Origin: CAVXDY01 sp963721335
GTDB taxonomy: Bacteria > Actinomycetota > Thermoleophilia > Miltoncostaeales > Miltoncostaeaceae
Assembly (NCBI GenBank): GCA_963721335.1
Contig: CAVRIV010000002.1
Location: 558,001 to 622,000, forward strand
DNA length: 64,000 nt
Reading direction: 5' to 3'
The notes under the pieces are model-generated. The model was not told the DNA's origin. It did no database searches and worked only from the letters and a program-made list of their open reading frames with translations. The position numbers were made by a program, and so were the translations under genes. Shown one piece after another: positions 18,494 through 27,179 of this stretch (position 1 is its first letter; the number at the start of each line of letters is the position of its first letter).

Positions 18494-20731
18494 TCAGCCA
18501 TCGGGCGTGAGCCAGATGGCCGCGAGCGGCGGCAGGGTCAGGTGCGTGGACGCGGGCTGGCCCCCGTGGGGGCCCGAGGACGCGTCGACCCCGCCGAGGT
18601 TGCCGAGGTTGGCCCCGCCGTAGATCTCCGAGTCGGTGTTCAGCAGCTCGCGCCAGTGCCCGCCGTGGGGCATGGGCAGGTGGTATCCGGGCCGCGGGAC
18701 GGGCGAGAGGTTCGCCGCCATCACCACGACCCGCCCGCCTGACGAGAAGCGGGCGAAGGCCACGACGTTGGTGTCGCGGTCGTCCACCACCAGCCAGGCG
18801 AAGCCCTCCGGCTGGGAGTCCCGCTCCCACAGCGCCGGCTCGCCGCGGTAGAGGTGGTTGAGGTCGCGCACCAGGCGCTGCACGCCCGCGTGGCGCGGCA
18901 GCTCCAGCAGATGCCAGTCGAGGCTGCGCTCGTGGCTCCACTCCTGCTCCTGGGCGATCTCGCACCCCATGAAGAGCAGCTTCTTGCCCGGATGCGCCCA
19001 CATGTACCCGTACAGGGCCCGCAGGTTGGCGTGCTTCTGCCAGTCGTCACCGGGCATCCGCGAGAGCAGGGAGCCCTTGCCGTGCACCACCTCGTCGTGC
19101 GACAGCGGCAGCACGAACTGCTCGGTGAAGGCGTAGACCAGGCTGAAGGTCAGCTCGTCGTGGTGGTAGGTGCGGTGCACCGGCTCCTTGCTGAAGTAGT
19201 CGAGCGTGTCGTGCATCCAGCCCATGTTCCACTTCAGGTCGAAGCCGAGACCGCCCTCGGAGGTGGGGCGCGACACCGCCGGCCAGGCCGTCGACTCCTC
19301 GGCGGCCATGAGCACGCCGGGCTCGTGGCCGTGGGTGACCTCGTTGAGCTCGCGCAGGAACCCGATGGCCTCGAGGTCCTCGCGCCCGCCGTACTCGTTG
19401 GGCACCCACTCGCCGGCGGCGCGCGAGTAGTCGCGGTAGAGCATCGACGCCACGGCGTCCACGCGCAGCCCGTCGGCGTGGTACTCGCGCAGCCAGTAGA
19501 GCGCGCTCGCCACCAGGAAGTTGCGCACCTCGTTGCGCCCGTAGTTGAAGATCAGCGTGCCCCAGTCGGGATGGGCACCCCGGCGGGGGTCCTCGTGCTC
19601 GTAGAGGGCGGTCCCGTCCAGGCGGGCGAGGGCGAAGTCATCGCGCGGGAAGTGCGCCGGCACCCAGTCGAGGATCAGGCCGATGCCCCGCTCGTGGAGG
19701 CGGTCCACCATCTCCCGCAGGTCGTCGGGCGAGCCCAGGGTGGGCGTGGGCGCGAAGTACGACGTCACCTGGTAGCCCCACGAGCCCGAGAACGGGTGGG
19801 CCATCACGGGCAGCAGCTCCACGTGGGTGAAGCCCATCTCCCGGGCGTAGTCGCCCAGCTCCGCGCCCAGCTCGGCGTAGGTCAGCGGGCGGTTCCCCTC
19901 CGCGGGGTTCCAGCGCCAGGAGGGCAGGTGCACCTCGTAGATCGACACCGGCTCCGCGTGCGGATGGCGCCGCATGCGGTCCGCCATCCAGTCGCCGTCC
20001 CGCCAGGAGTGAGTGCTGCGGTGGACCTCGGAGGCCGTGCGCGGGGGCGGCTCCGCGGCCTGGGCCATGGGGTCGGCCTTCAGGCGCAGCGACCCGTCGG
20101 CCCCGCGGATCTCGTACTTGTACCGGCTCCCGGGCTCGACGTCGGGGAGGAACAGCTCCCAGACGCCCGACGCGCCGAGCGAGCGCATCGGGTGCACCCG
20201 GCCGTCCCACCCGTTCCAGTCGCCGACCACGCTCACCGACCGCGCCGCCGGAGCCCAGATCGCGAAGGACGTGCCGGCGGTCCCGTCGATCTCACGCGGG
20301 TGGGCGCCCAGGCGCTGCCACAGCTCCGCGTGGCGCCCCTCGCCCACCAGGTGCAGGTCGAGCTCGCCCACCGTGGGCAGGAACGAGTAGGGATCGCGGC
20401 CGCGCACGGTGCGGCCCTCGTACTCCACCTCGATCTCGTAGCGCGGCACCGCCGTGACCCCCCGGAGCAGGCCGGCGAAGAGCCCCGAGGCCGCGTGATC
20501 GAGCGTCACCGGCCCGGCGCCCTCGGGGATCGCCCGGACCGCCTTCGCGTCCGGCCGCCAGGCGCGGATCGCCACACCCTCGGGTGTGAGGTGGGCCCCC
20601 AGCACGCGGTGGGGCTCGTGGTGGTCGCGGGCGGCCAGCAGGGCGATGTCCGGCTCGAGGCCCGCGACCGCGGAGGCGCCGGCCTTCGTGGAGGGCCTGC
20701 GCGGACGGGCCGGGCGCCCGGACGGGCTCAC
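18494..20731 (-). CDS. glgB: 1,4-alpha-glucan branching enzyme
   Basis: A 745-aa GH13 enzyme introducing alpha-1,6 branches. It has an extended N-terminal region with two beta-domains (HRVLGAHLTPEGV, GTSFAIWAPAARSVSVVGDWNGWD) and the catalytic barrel with DWVPAHFPRD, HADGLRVDAVASMLYRDYSR (nucleophile Asp), VLMAAEESTAWP (acid Glu) and LPLSHDEVVHGKGSL (Asp). The GTG at 20731 overlaps the glgE stop (GTGA). In this cluster it branches glucans extended by GlgE. Confidence 0.96.
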   Translation of the reverse strand: MSPSGRPARPRRPSTKAGASAVAGLEPDIALLAARDHHEPHRVLGAHLTPEGVAIRAWRPDAKAVRAIPEGAGPVTLDHAASGLFAGLLRGVTAVPRYEIEVEYEGRTVRGRDPYSFLPTVGELDLHLVGEGRHAELWQRLGAHPREIDGTAGTSFAIWAPAARSVSVVGDWNGWDGRVHPMRSLGASGVWELFLPDVEPGSRYKYEIRGADGSLRLKADPMAQAAEPPPRTASEVHRSTHSWRDGDWMADRMRRHPHAEPVSIYEVHLPSWRWNPAEGNRPLTYAELGAELGDYAREMGFTHVELLPVMAHPFSGSWGYQVTSYFAPTPTLGSPDDLREMVDRLHERGIGLILDWVPAHFPRDDFALARLDGTALYEHEDPRRGAHPDWGTLIFNYGRNEVRNFLVASALYWLREYHADGLRVDAVASMLYRDYSRAAGEWVPNEYGGREDLEAIGFLRELNEVTHGHEPGVLMAAEESTAWPAVSRPTSEGGLGFDLKWNMGWMHDTLDYFSKEPVHRTYHHDELTFSLVYAFTEQFVLPLSHDEVVHGKGSLLSRMPGDDWQKHANLRALYGYMWAHPGKKLLFMGCEIAQEQEWSHERSLDWHLLELPRHAGVQRLVRDLNHLYRGEPALWERDSQPEGFAWLVVDDRDTNVVAFARFSSGGRVVVMAANLSPVPRPGYHLPMPHGGHWRELLNTDSEIYGGANLGNLGGVDASSGPHGGQPASTHLTLPPLAAIWLTPDG

Positions 20732-22641
20732 GGGTCCACCCGCAGGATGTGCATCGGTGCGACCGCGGGGTCCAGGCGCACGTAGTTCCCGCCGGCGCCC
20801 CACGCGAACGCCTCGCCGCTCACCAGGTCGCGGGCGGTGAAGCGATCCGGCAGGTCGAGGTCACCGGGGAGGCTCACCAGCCCCTCGTGGGCGGAGTGCG
20901 GGTCGAGGTTCACGCAGACGACGATGGCGCCGGTCCCGCGGCCCTTCGCGTAGGCGATCAGCGCCTCGTTGGCCGTGTCGAGGAAGCGGACGTCGATGCG
21001 CCGAAGGGGCTCGTGGGAGCGCCGGATCTCGTTCAGGCGCCTCACGAGCGGCAACAGGGGCCCGTCCAGCGTCCGCGTCTTGATCTCGTACTTCTCGGAG
21101 TCGAGGTACTCCTCGCTTCCGGCCGCGACGGGGGTGCGCTCCAGGTTCTCGAACCCCGAGTAGATCCCGTAGCTGGGGGAGAGGGTGGCCGCCAGCACCA
21201 GGCGCGCCTCGAAGGCCGGCCGGCCCCCCTCCTGAAGATAGGCGTGGAGGATGTCGGGGGTGTTCACGAAGAAGTTCGGCCGGAAGAACGCCGAGACCGG
21301 GCCCGCGAGCTCGCTCACGTACTCGATGAGCTCGGCCCGCGAGTTCTTCCAGGTGAAGTAGGTGTACGACTGGCTGAAGCCGGCCTTGGCGAGCTCGTAC
21401 ATCCGCGCCGGGCTGGTGAAGGCCTCGGCCAGGAAGACGGTGTCGGGATAGTCCTCGCGGACGTCGGTGATGAGCCACTCCCAGAAGGCCGTGGGCTTGG
21501 TGTGCGGGTTGTCCACGCGGAAGATGCTCACCCCGCGCTCCACCCAGAACATCAGCGCGTCCCGCAGCGCCGACCACAGGCCGCGCCAGTCGGGGCTGTC
21601 GAAGTTGAGGTTGTAGATGTCCTGGTAGCGCTTGGGCGGGTTCTCCGCGTACTTCAGCGTCCCGTCCGGGCGGCGATGGAACCAGTCGGGGTGCTCGCGC
21701 AGCCAGGGGTGGTCGGGGGAGCACTGGATCGCGAAGTCCAGCGCGATCTCCAGCTCGTTCTCCCGCGCCGCCATGACCAGGCTCTCGAACTCGGCCAGGG
21801 TGCCCAGGTCCGGATTCACGGCCGTGTGCCCTCCGGCCTCGCCGCCGATCGCCCACGGGCTGCCGGGATCGCCGGGCTCCGCGACCGGGGAGTTGTTGCG
21901 CCCCTTGCGGTGCGTCACGCCGATCGGGTGGATCGGCGGCAGGTAGACGACGTCGAAGCCCAGCTCGGCCAGGCGCGGGAGCTGCTCCTGCACGCCGGCG
22001 AAGCCGCCGAACGAGCGCGGGAAGAGCTCGTACCACGCGCCCACGCGGGCCCGCTCGCGGTCAACATCGACCTCGTAGGTCTGCGACCGCCGCCGCTCCC
22101 GCCGCTCCGTGCTGCGGGCCAGCGCATCGGCCACGGCCGGCGCGGTCGCGGCGGCGGCGCGCTCGGCCACCGGACCCGGCCCCCGCAGCGCCCCGACGGC
22201 CTCGAAGACCACCGCGCGGTCCGCCGCCCGCAGCCGCGCGGCGACGTCCTCGATCAGGGCCGCGCCCTCCTCGAGCTCGCTGTCGAGATCCTCCTGGCCG
22301 GCCGCCAGCTTGCGCTCGACCTCGTGCCTCCACGACGCGTAGGCGTCCACCCAGACCTCGACCTGGAAGGCGTGCCGCCCGAGCGCGACCGTGAGGAAGT
22401 CGCCCTGCCAGCGGTCCGGACCCGACTGCGTCATCGGCTCCTCCAGGAAGCCGCTGGTCCCGGGCGGGCGGTGCCGCACCACGGCCCGGAGCTGCTCGTG
22501 ACCGTCGCGCACGAGGTCGCACGAGACGACGACGGGATCGCCGATCGTTCGCTTCACGGGGTAGCGGCCACCGTCCACCGTCGGCCCGACGTCGTGGATC
22601 TGAAGGCGCGATGGCGGCGTGCGGGGAATGGAGACGGGCAC
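20728..22641 (-). CDS. glgE: Alpha-1,4-glucan:maltose-1-phosphate maltosyltransferase
   Basis: A 637-aa GH13_3 enzyme that extends alpha-glucans with maltosyl units from maltose-1-phosphate. The typical N-terminus RLQIHDVGPTVDGGRYPVKR is followed by helical insert sequence (QEDLDSELEEGAALI) and the barrel with YLPPIHPIGVTHRKGRNN, LDFAIQCSPDHPWL, IFRVDNPHTKP (nucleophile Asp) and TVFLAEAFT (Glu). The GTG at 22641 fits the start of conservation; another in-frame GTG lies three codons upstream. It leads the operon glgE-glgB-treZ-treX-treY-aac(3)-like. A TACGCT box 11 nt upstream suggests an almost leaderless message. Confidence 0.96.
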   Translation of the reverse strand: MPVSIPRTPPSRLQIHDVGPTVDGGRYPVKRTIGDPVVVSCDLVRDGHEQLRAVVRHRPPGTSGFLEEPMTQSGPDRWQGDFLTVALGRHAFQVEVWVDAYASWRHEVERKLAAGQEDLDSELEEGAALIEDVAARLRAADRAVVFEAVGALRGPGPVAERAAAATAPAVADALARSTERRERRRSQTYEVDVDRERARVGAWYELFPRSFGGFAGVQEQLPRLAELGFDVVYLPPIHPIGVTHRKGRNNSPVAEPGDPGSPWAIGGEAGGHTAVNPDLGTLAEFESLVMAARENELEIALDFAIQCSPDHPWLREHPDWFHRRPDGTLKYAENPPKRYQDIYNLNFDSPDWRGLWSALRDALMFWVERGVSIFRVDNPHTKPTAFWEWLITDVREDYPDTVFLAEAFTSPARMYELAKAGFSQSYTYFTWKNSRAELIEYVSELAGPVSAFFRPNFFVNTPDILHAYLQEGGRPAFEARLVLAATLSPSYGIYSGFENLERTPVAAGSEEYLDSEKYEIKTRTLDGPLLPLVRRLNEIRRSHEPLRRIDVRFLDTANEALIAYAKGRGTGAIVVCVNLDPHSAHEGLVSLPGDLDLPDRFTARDLVSGEAFAWGAGGNYVRLDPAVAPMHILRVDP

Positions 22642-22652
22642 GAGGCGCACGC

Positions 22653-22662
22653 AGCGTAGCTT
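22653..22662. promoter_or_regulatory. Overlapping divergent -10 boxes for glgE and malQ
   Basis: Minus-strand TACGCT (22653-22658) faces glgE; plus-strand TAGCTT (22657-22662) sits 8 nt before the malQ ATG. The two share two base pairs in a 29-bp gap, so RNA polymerase could open only one direction at a time. Confidence 0.45.
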
Positions 22663-22670
22663 TCCCAGGC

Positions 22671-23978
22671 ATGTCGCGCGCGACACTCCCCCCGCCCGGG
22701 GACGATCCCACGGCCCCCCGCCGGGCCGGGGTCCTGCTGCCCGTCGGGTCCCTTCCGGGGGGACGGCTCGGCCGCGCGGCGCTCGCGTTCGTCGACTGGC
22801 TCGCCGACGCGGGGCAGGCCTGGTGGCAGGTGCTGCCGATCACGCCGCCGGATCGCCACGGCTCGCCCTATGCGAGCCCCTCGGCGTTCGCGAGCTGGCG
22901 CGGCTACCTGGCGGCGCCGCGGGCCGCCGTGAGCGCCGCGCAGGTCTCCGACTTCCGCGAGCGCAGCGGCTACTGGATCGACGACTGGGCGCGCGCCGCC
23001 GGCCCCGGGGCGCTCGAGGACCAGGTGCGCATGGACCGCGAATGGCGGTCGTTGCGTGATCACGCAGCTTCCCGCGGCGTGAGGATCCTCGGCGACCTGC
23101 CCTTCTACGTCGCTCCCCGGGCCGCCGACGTGAGGGCCCACCCCGGGCTCTTCCGGTCCGACCCGGTCGCCGGGGTGCCCCCCGACTTCTTCACGGCCGA
23201 CGGTCAGCTCTGGGGCAACCCCACCTACGACTGGGCGGCCATGCGGGCGGAGGGGTACCGCTGGTGGACCGAGCGCCTGCGGCGCTCCCACGAGCTCTTC
23301 GACTCCCTGCGGATCGACCACTTCCGCGCCTTCGTGTCCTGGTGGGCCGTGCCGCGGGGGGCCCGCACCGCCCGGTCCGGACGCTGGCGGCGCGGCCCCG
23401 GCGCCGAGGTCATCGACACCGCCCGGGCGCAGCTCGGCGCGCTGTCGCTGGTCGCCGAGGATCTGGGGGTCATCACCCCGCCGGTCCGGCGGCTGATGGC
23501 CCGGCTGGGGCTGCCCGGCATGCGGGTGATCCAGTTCGCCTTCGAGGGCAGCGCGCGCAACTCCCACCGCCTCGAGAACCACGTGCGCCACGCGGTCGTC
23601 TACTCGGGCACCCACGACAACCAGACGGCGGCGGGCTGGTGGGGCACGGCCTCGGAGGCCGTGCGACAGGAGGCCGCGGCCGCCGGCGCCGCCGCGGGGA
23701 TCGCCGGTGAGCCGCCGCACCGGCTGATCGTGCGCCTGGCGCTGTCCTCGCCGGCCGGCCTGGCGATCGTGCCCGCCCAGGATCTGCTGGGCCTGGGCGA
23801 CGAGGCCCGCCTCAACACCCCCGGAACCCGCCATGGCAACTGGTCGTGGCGGCTGCGGAGCGGCCAGCTCACCGCCGGCCACGCGGCATGGCTGCGAGAG
23901 GTGACCGAGGCCGCCGGCCGGCTGCCCGGCCCCCCGTCCGTTTCGCGACTCCGGGACCCGGGAAGCCAAGGGCCATGA
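22671..23978 (+). CDS. malQ: 4-alpha-glucanotransferase
   Basis: A 435-aa GH77 amylomaltase that transfers malto-oligosyl units between glucans. Family motifs are RAGVLLPVGSLPGG, WWQVLPITPPDRHGSPYASPSAF-like, LGDLPFYVAPRAADVRAHP, SLRIDHFRAF (nucleophile Asp), LVAEDLGVITP (acid Glu) and VYSGTHDNQTAAGWW (Asp). Shorter than the usual about 500 aa but with all catalytic blocks. Divergent from glgE; a TAGCTT box 8 nt before the ATG and no ribosome binding site suggest a leaderless transcript. Its stop overlaps a small Pro-rich frame by ATGA. Confidence 0.93.
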   Translation: MSRATLPPPGDDPTAPRRAGVLLPVGSLPGGRLGRAALAFVDWLADAGQAWWQVLPITPPDRHGSPYASPSAFASWRGYLAAPRAAVSAAQVSDFRERSGYWIDDWARAAGPGALEDQVRMDREWRSLRDHAASRGVRILGDLPFYVAPRAADVRAHPGLFRSDPVAGVPPDFFTADGQLWGNPTYDWAAMRAEGYRWWTERLRRSHELFDSLRIDHFRAFVSWWAVPRGARTARSGRWRRGPGAEVIDTARAQLGALSLVAEDLGVITPPVRRLMARLGLPGMRVIQFAFEGSARNSHRLENHVRHAVVYSGTHDNQTAAGWWGTASEAVRQEAAAAGAAAGIAGEPPHRLIVRLALSSPAGLAIVPAQDLLGLGDEARLNTPGTRHGNWSWRLRSGQLTAGHAAWLREVTEAAGRLPGPPSVSRLRDPGSQGP

Positions 23979-24130
23979 CCACTTCCCGCGCCGAGCGCCC
24001 GCCGGGCGGCCTGCCGGGCCCCGAGCCCGCGCCGCAGCCCATCCCGACGCCGCCCGGGCCCGGGCCGCTGCCCGAGCCGGACCCGGTCCCCCCGTCCCAA
24101 CCCGATCCGGTGCCGGCCCCCTCGATCTGA
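23975..24130 (+). CDS. Small proline-rich protein overlapping the malQ stop
   Basis: A 51-codon frame whose ATG overlaps the malQ stop as ATGA, the arrangement of translationally coupled genes in this genome. The product is almost entirely Pro, Gly, Glu and Asp with PDPVP-type repeats and no predicted fold or membrane segment. It ends 7 bp before the convergent gene. In DNA this GC-rich a Pro-rich frame can arise by chance, so it may not be translated. Confidence 0.3.
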   Translation: MTTSRAERPPGGLPGPEPAPQPIPTPPGPGPLPEPDPVPPSQPDPVPAPSI

Positions 24131-24137
24131 GCCGGCC

Positions 24138-24749
24138 TCAGCGCCCGGAGCGGCTCGCCCGCGCCATGCCGAGGAGCAGGCGCGGGATCTCCCGGCGGCT
24201 GCGCGACACGGCGCGCGCGATGCGCTCGGGCACGTCCACGCCCTCCAGCGGGGGGCCGTGGCCCACCAGCAGGTGGCGCGCCGGGATCCCGGTCAGGCGG
24301 CGCGGCGGCGTCAGGCGCAGGAGGGCGTGGACGCCCACCCTCTCGCCGGGCACCGCGAAGAACGGGGTCGTGCCGAGCGCCTCGGACACCACGAGGACCG
24401 CCGGCTCCGGCCACCACAGCGCCACCTCGCGCCAGCGCTTGCGCCGCACGAGCCCGATCGTCACGAACGGGGTCCCGGGAAGCCCGTGGAACGGCGTCTC
24501 GATGTGGGGCACGCCGTAGCGGGCGGCGAGGGCCGCGGAGTCGCGGTTGTGGCGGTCCAGCAGCTGGACCACGCCCCGCACCTGCCCGAGCGCGGCGATC
24601 CGCTCGTGGAGGCCGTCGCCGTCGACCGGATCGACGAGCCAGACGCCGCCCTCGTGGACGAGGGCGTGGGAGGCCCGCTGCATGGCGGGCGGCTCCGCGG
24701 CGATCCAGCCGATGCCCCAGTCGTGGTCGTGCGTGAAGGTGAGCCGCAT
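24138..24749 (-). CDS. Degenerate metallo-beta-lactamase-fold protein
   Basis: A 203-aa protein with the layout of an MBL-fold hydrolase: a strand pair HALVHEGGVWLVDPVDGDGL (about 28-47), LGQVRGVVQLLDRHNRDSAAL where HxHxDH is expected, LVVSEALGT, and the terminal LLVGHGPPL. The metal site is mostly lost: the HxHxDH region reads DRHNRDS, retaining one His and one Asp. It may bind one metal or none. Similar proteins occur in actinobacteria without known function. Single gene, convergent with the malQ side. Confidence 0.55.
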   Translation of the reverse strand: MRLTFTHDHDWGIGWIAAEPPAMQRASHALVHEGGVWLVDPVDGDGLHERIAALGQVRGVVQLLDRHNRDSAALAARYGVPHIETPFHGLPGTPFVTIGLVRRKRWREVALWWPEPAVLVVSEALGTTPFFAVPGERVGVHALLRLTPPRRLTGIPARHLLVGHGPPLEGVDVPERIARAVSRSRREIPRLLLGMARASRSGR

Positions 24750-24774
24750 GCTCCTGGGGCGTGGGGGTGGGTGG

Positions 24775-25503
24775 CTACGCCTGCAGGATGTTGACGGCGC
24801 GCGCCGCGATCAGGAGCACCGCCAGCACGGACACCGTCGCCTCGAGCGTCATCAGGCCCTTCGCCGTCCGGGTCAGGGGCATCGCGTCGGTGGGGCTGAA
24901 CGCGATCGAGTTCGTGGTCGAGACGTAGAGGTAGTCGAGCAGGCGCGGGGCCCACTCCTTCGCGGCGAGCGTCGGGTTCTCGTCCTGGGGGAACTGGATG
25001 TCCGGGGTGACGCGCTCGTCCGAGAGGGCGCGCCGGACGGGGCCTCCGCAATCGAGCTCCCAGAACGCCAGGCCGAAGGCGACGACGTTCCCGAACCACA
25101 CCGTGGCGGCGCTCTGCAGGAGCTGCCCGCCGCCGATGCCGAGATCCGACGCCATCAGCGAGGCGACGAGCAGCGACACCTCGATCAGGCTGAACAGCAC
25201 GACGATCTTCAGCAGGAGCTGGACGATCGCGCGACGCTGATCACGGTCCCGCACGCGGCCGAGGCCGACCTCGAGCATGAGGGCGAGCGCCGCGTACGGC
25301 ACGGCCGCGACGAGCCACACCCACCACCCGACCCCCTCGAAGAGCCTCCAGTCCGCGCTCAGGCTGACCAGAGCGAGGGCCACCAGGGCCACCACGACGA
25401 GAGCGGCGAACGGCGCGGCCTCGTCGCGCGCGTCGCGCTCGGCCTCACGAAAACGCTCCTCCTCGAGCCGGCGCTCCTCCTCCGTGGGTGCATCGGGGCT
25501 CAT
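24775..25503 (-). CDS. Membrane protein with channel-like C-terminal pair of helices
   Basis: A 242-aa integral membrane protein. A charged N-terminus (TEEERRLEEERF) precedes two helices (about 40-60 and 70-90), a further segment VVLFSLIEVSLLVASLM, and a helix around SAATVWFGNVVAFGLAFW. The C-terminal part, YLYVSTTNSIAFSPTDAMPLT followed by a final helix, resembles the pore loop plus second helix of two-helix potassium channels, but lacks the GYG-type filter. ATG at 25503 chosen as the first codon of the hydrophilic head. Function unknown. Confidence 0.55.
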   Translation of the reverse strand: MSPDAPTEEERRLEEERFREAERDARDEAAPFAALVVVALVALALVSLSADWRLFEGVGWWVWLVAAVPYAALALMLEVGLGRVRDRDQRRAIVQLLLKIVVLFSLIEVSLLVASLMASDLGIGGGQLLQSAATVWFGNVVAFGLAFWELDCGGPVRRALSDERVTPDIQFPQDENPTLAAKEWAPRLLDYLYVSTTNSIAFSPTDAMPLTRTAKGLMTLEATVSVLAVLLIAARAVNILQA

Positions 25504-25565
25504 GACCGGCCTTTCGGCACGGCCGAGGGGACCCCTCCCGGCCCCGCCCCGAGGCAGCGAGGCCG

Positions 25566-26147
25566 TCAGCCCTCGCGGCCCTCCTGCGTGAGGATCAGGC
25601 GGCGCATGGTGCGGACCACGACGTCCTCGTCCACATCGCCGGTCGAGCGGACGTAGAGCGAGTTCGGCCCCACCGCGAAGGCCAGCCGGCGCTCCGGCCG
25701 CGGCCCGTCGAGCCGGGCCCCCCGGCCGCCCGGGACATCGGACGGGGTCCACGCGCTCCCGCCGTCCTCCTCCGCGAGCCGGGCCGAGGCGTCGGAGCCG
25801 ATCCCGGTGGCCACGAGGTGGGACCGCCACACGCTCACCGCCGCGACCAGCTCCCCGCCGCCGGGCGCGGTCCAGGTGCGCACCGCCGCGGCCTTCAGGC
25901 CGCGCTCACCCAGCTGGCCCGCCAGGCCGGCGTCCGCGGTGCCCGTGAGCGCCTCGAGCAGGGCGGCGGGGCCGGCCTCCGCCGCCGGGGGGCCGCGCAG
26001 GTCGTCCGGGCTCGGGAGCACGCCGAGCAGCGAGACCGGGTCGGCCTCCGTCCCGCCGGCCTGCGTCGGATCGGTCGGCCCGCACGACACCGCGAGATTC
26101 GTGACGAGGACCGCGACGAGGGCGAGGAGAATGGCGACGAACCGCAC
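25566..26147 (-). CDS. Putative lipoprotein, unknown function
   Basis: A 193-aa protein starting with a lipoprotein signal (LLALVAVLVTNLAVSC, acylated Cys at about 22). The mature part has an alternating alpha/beta pattern with a possible two-fold repeat and RTMRRLILTQEG at the end. No family recognised. The GTG at 26147 is supported by a TACCCT box exactly 7 nt upstream without a ribosome binding site, consistent with a leaderless transcript. Divergent from htpX. Confidence 0.6.
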   Translation of the reverse strand: MRFVAILLALVAVLVTNLAVSCGPTDPTQAGGTEADPVSLLGVLPSPDDLRGPPAAEAGPAALLEALTGTADAGLAGQLGERGLKAAAVRTWTAPGGGELVAAVSVWRSHLVATGIGSDASARLAEEDGGSAWTPSDVPGGRGARLDGPRPERRLAFAVGPNSLYVRSTGDVDEDVVVRTMRRLILTQEGREG

Positions 26148-26154
26148 GGCGGCG

Positions 26155-26160
26155 AGGGTA
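26155..26160 (-). promoter_or_regulatory. Candidate leaderless -10 box of the lipoprotein gene
   Basis: TACCCT, 7 nt before the GTG at 26147. Confidence 0.45.
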
Positions 26161-26212
26161 CCCCCTTAACCGATCGTCAACGACACGTGCAGGCGCGCCG
26201 AGGGACCTCTCC

Positions 26213-26218
26213 TATAAT
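26213..26218 (+). promoter_or_regulatory. Consensus -10 box of htpX
   Basis: A perfect TATAAT, rare in this GC-rich DNA, 49 nt before the htpX start. No TTGACA is seen 17 bp upstream, so an alternative sigma factor or activator may be involved. Confidence 0.55.
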
Positions 26219-26267
26219 CGACGAGGCCGGAGATCCCAACCGGCCGAGTGATCCCCAAGGAGGGACC

Positions 26268-27170
26268 ATGGACCTCGCCTCCTACAAGGCGGGAAACAAC
26301 TTCAAGACCTTCGTCCTCGTGGCGGCCCTCTCCGGGCTGCTGATCGCGATCGGGTACCTCATCGGCGGCGCGTCCGGCCTGATCGTCTTCGCCGCGATCG
26401 CGGTGGTGTTCAACTTCGTCATGTACTGGTTCAGCGGGAAGATCGCGCTCAAGATGAACCGCGCGGTCCCGGTGAGCGAGCAGGAGGCCCCCGAGCTGCA
26501 CCGGATCATCGCCGGGCTGGCGGCGCGCGCGGGCGTTCCGAAGCCCGCCGTCTACATGACGCCTGCCGAGCAGCCCAACGCGTTCGCGACCGGCCGCAAC
26601 CCCAAGCATGCCGCGATCGCGGTCACGCACGGGATCACGCAGGCCCTTCCCGCGCGCGAGCTGGAGGGCGTCCTGGCCCACGAGATGGCCCACATCAAGA
26701 ACCGCGACATCCTCATCGCGAGCATCGCCGCGATGGTGGCGGGCGCCATCTCGGCCATCGCGAACTTCCTCCAGTTCTCCCTGTTCTTCGGCGGTGATGA
26801 CGACAACCCGCTGGGGATCATCGGGACCCTTGCGACGATCATCCTGGCTCCGATCGCGGCCGCGATCATCCAGCTGGCCATCTCGCGCCAGCGCGAGTAC
26901 GTGGCCGACGCGACCGGCGCGGAGCTGCTGGGCGACCCCAACCCGCTCGCCGACGCGCTCGAGCACCTGCAGCGCGGCGCCGAGGCGATCCCGATGAAGG
27001 TGAACCAGTCGGCTGCGCCGCTGTACATCGTCAACCCGCTGGCGGCCAACGCCCGCGGGCGCGGCGGACGAGTCCGCAGCCTGTTCTCCACCCACCCCCC
27101 GATGGAGGAGCGCGTCGCGCGCCTTCGCCGGATGGCCGGGGCCAGCAGCCTCCAGCTGCAGACTTTCTAA
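26268..27170 (+). CDS. htpX: Membrane zinc metalloprotease HtpX
   Basis: A 300-aa M48-family protease of membrane protein quality control. Two N-terminal membrane helices (about 14-34 and 36-54) precede the protease domain with the zinc motif HEMAH (138-142) and the downstream third-ligand region SRQREYVADATGAEL; two further hydrophobic segments lie between them (about 150-168 and 180-205). A strong AAGGAGGG ribosome binding site precedes the ATG by 5-6 nt, with a leader of about 40 nt after the TATAAT box. Followed 9 bp later by a small conserved-looking gene. Confidence 0.95.
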   Translation: MDLASYKAGNNFKTFVLVAALSGLLIAIGYLIGGASGLIVFAAIAVVFNFVMYWFSGKIALKMNRAVPVSEQEAPELHRIIAGLAARAGVPKPAVYMTPAEQPNAFATGRNPKHAAIAVTHGITQALPARELEGVLAHEMAHIKNRDILIASIAAMVAGAISAIANFLQFSLFFGGDDDNPLGIIGTLATIILAPIAAAIIQLAISRQREYVADATGAELLGDPNPLADALEHLQRGAEAIPMKVNQSAAPLYIVNPLAANARGRGGRVRSLFSTHPPMEERVARLRRMAGASSLQLQTF

Positions 27171-27179
27171 GGGGGCCGG

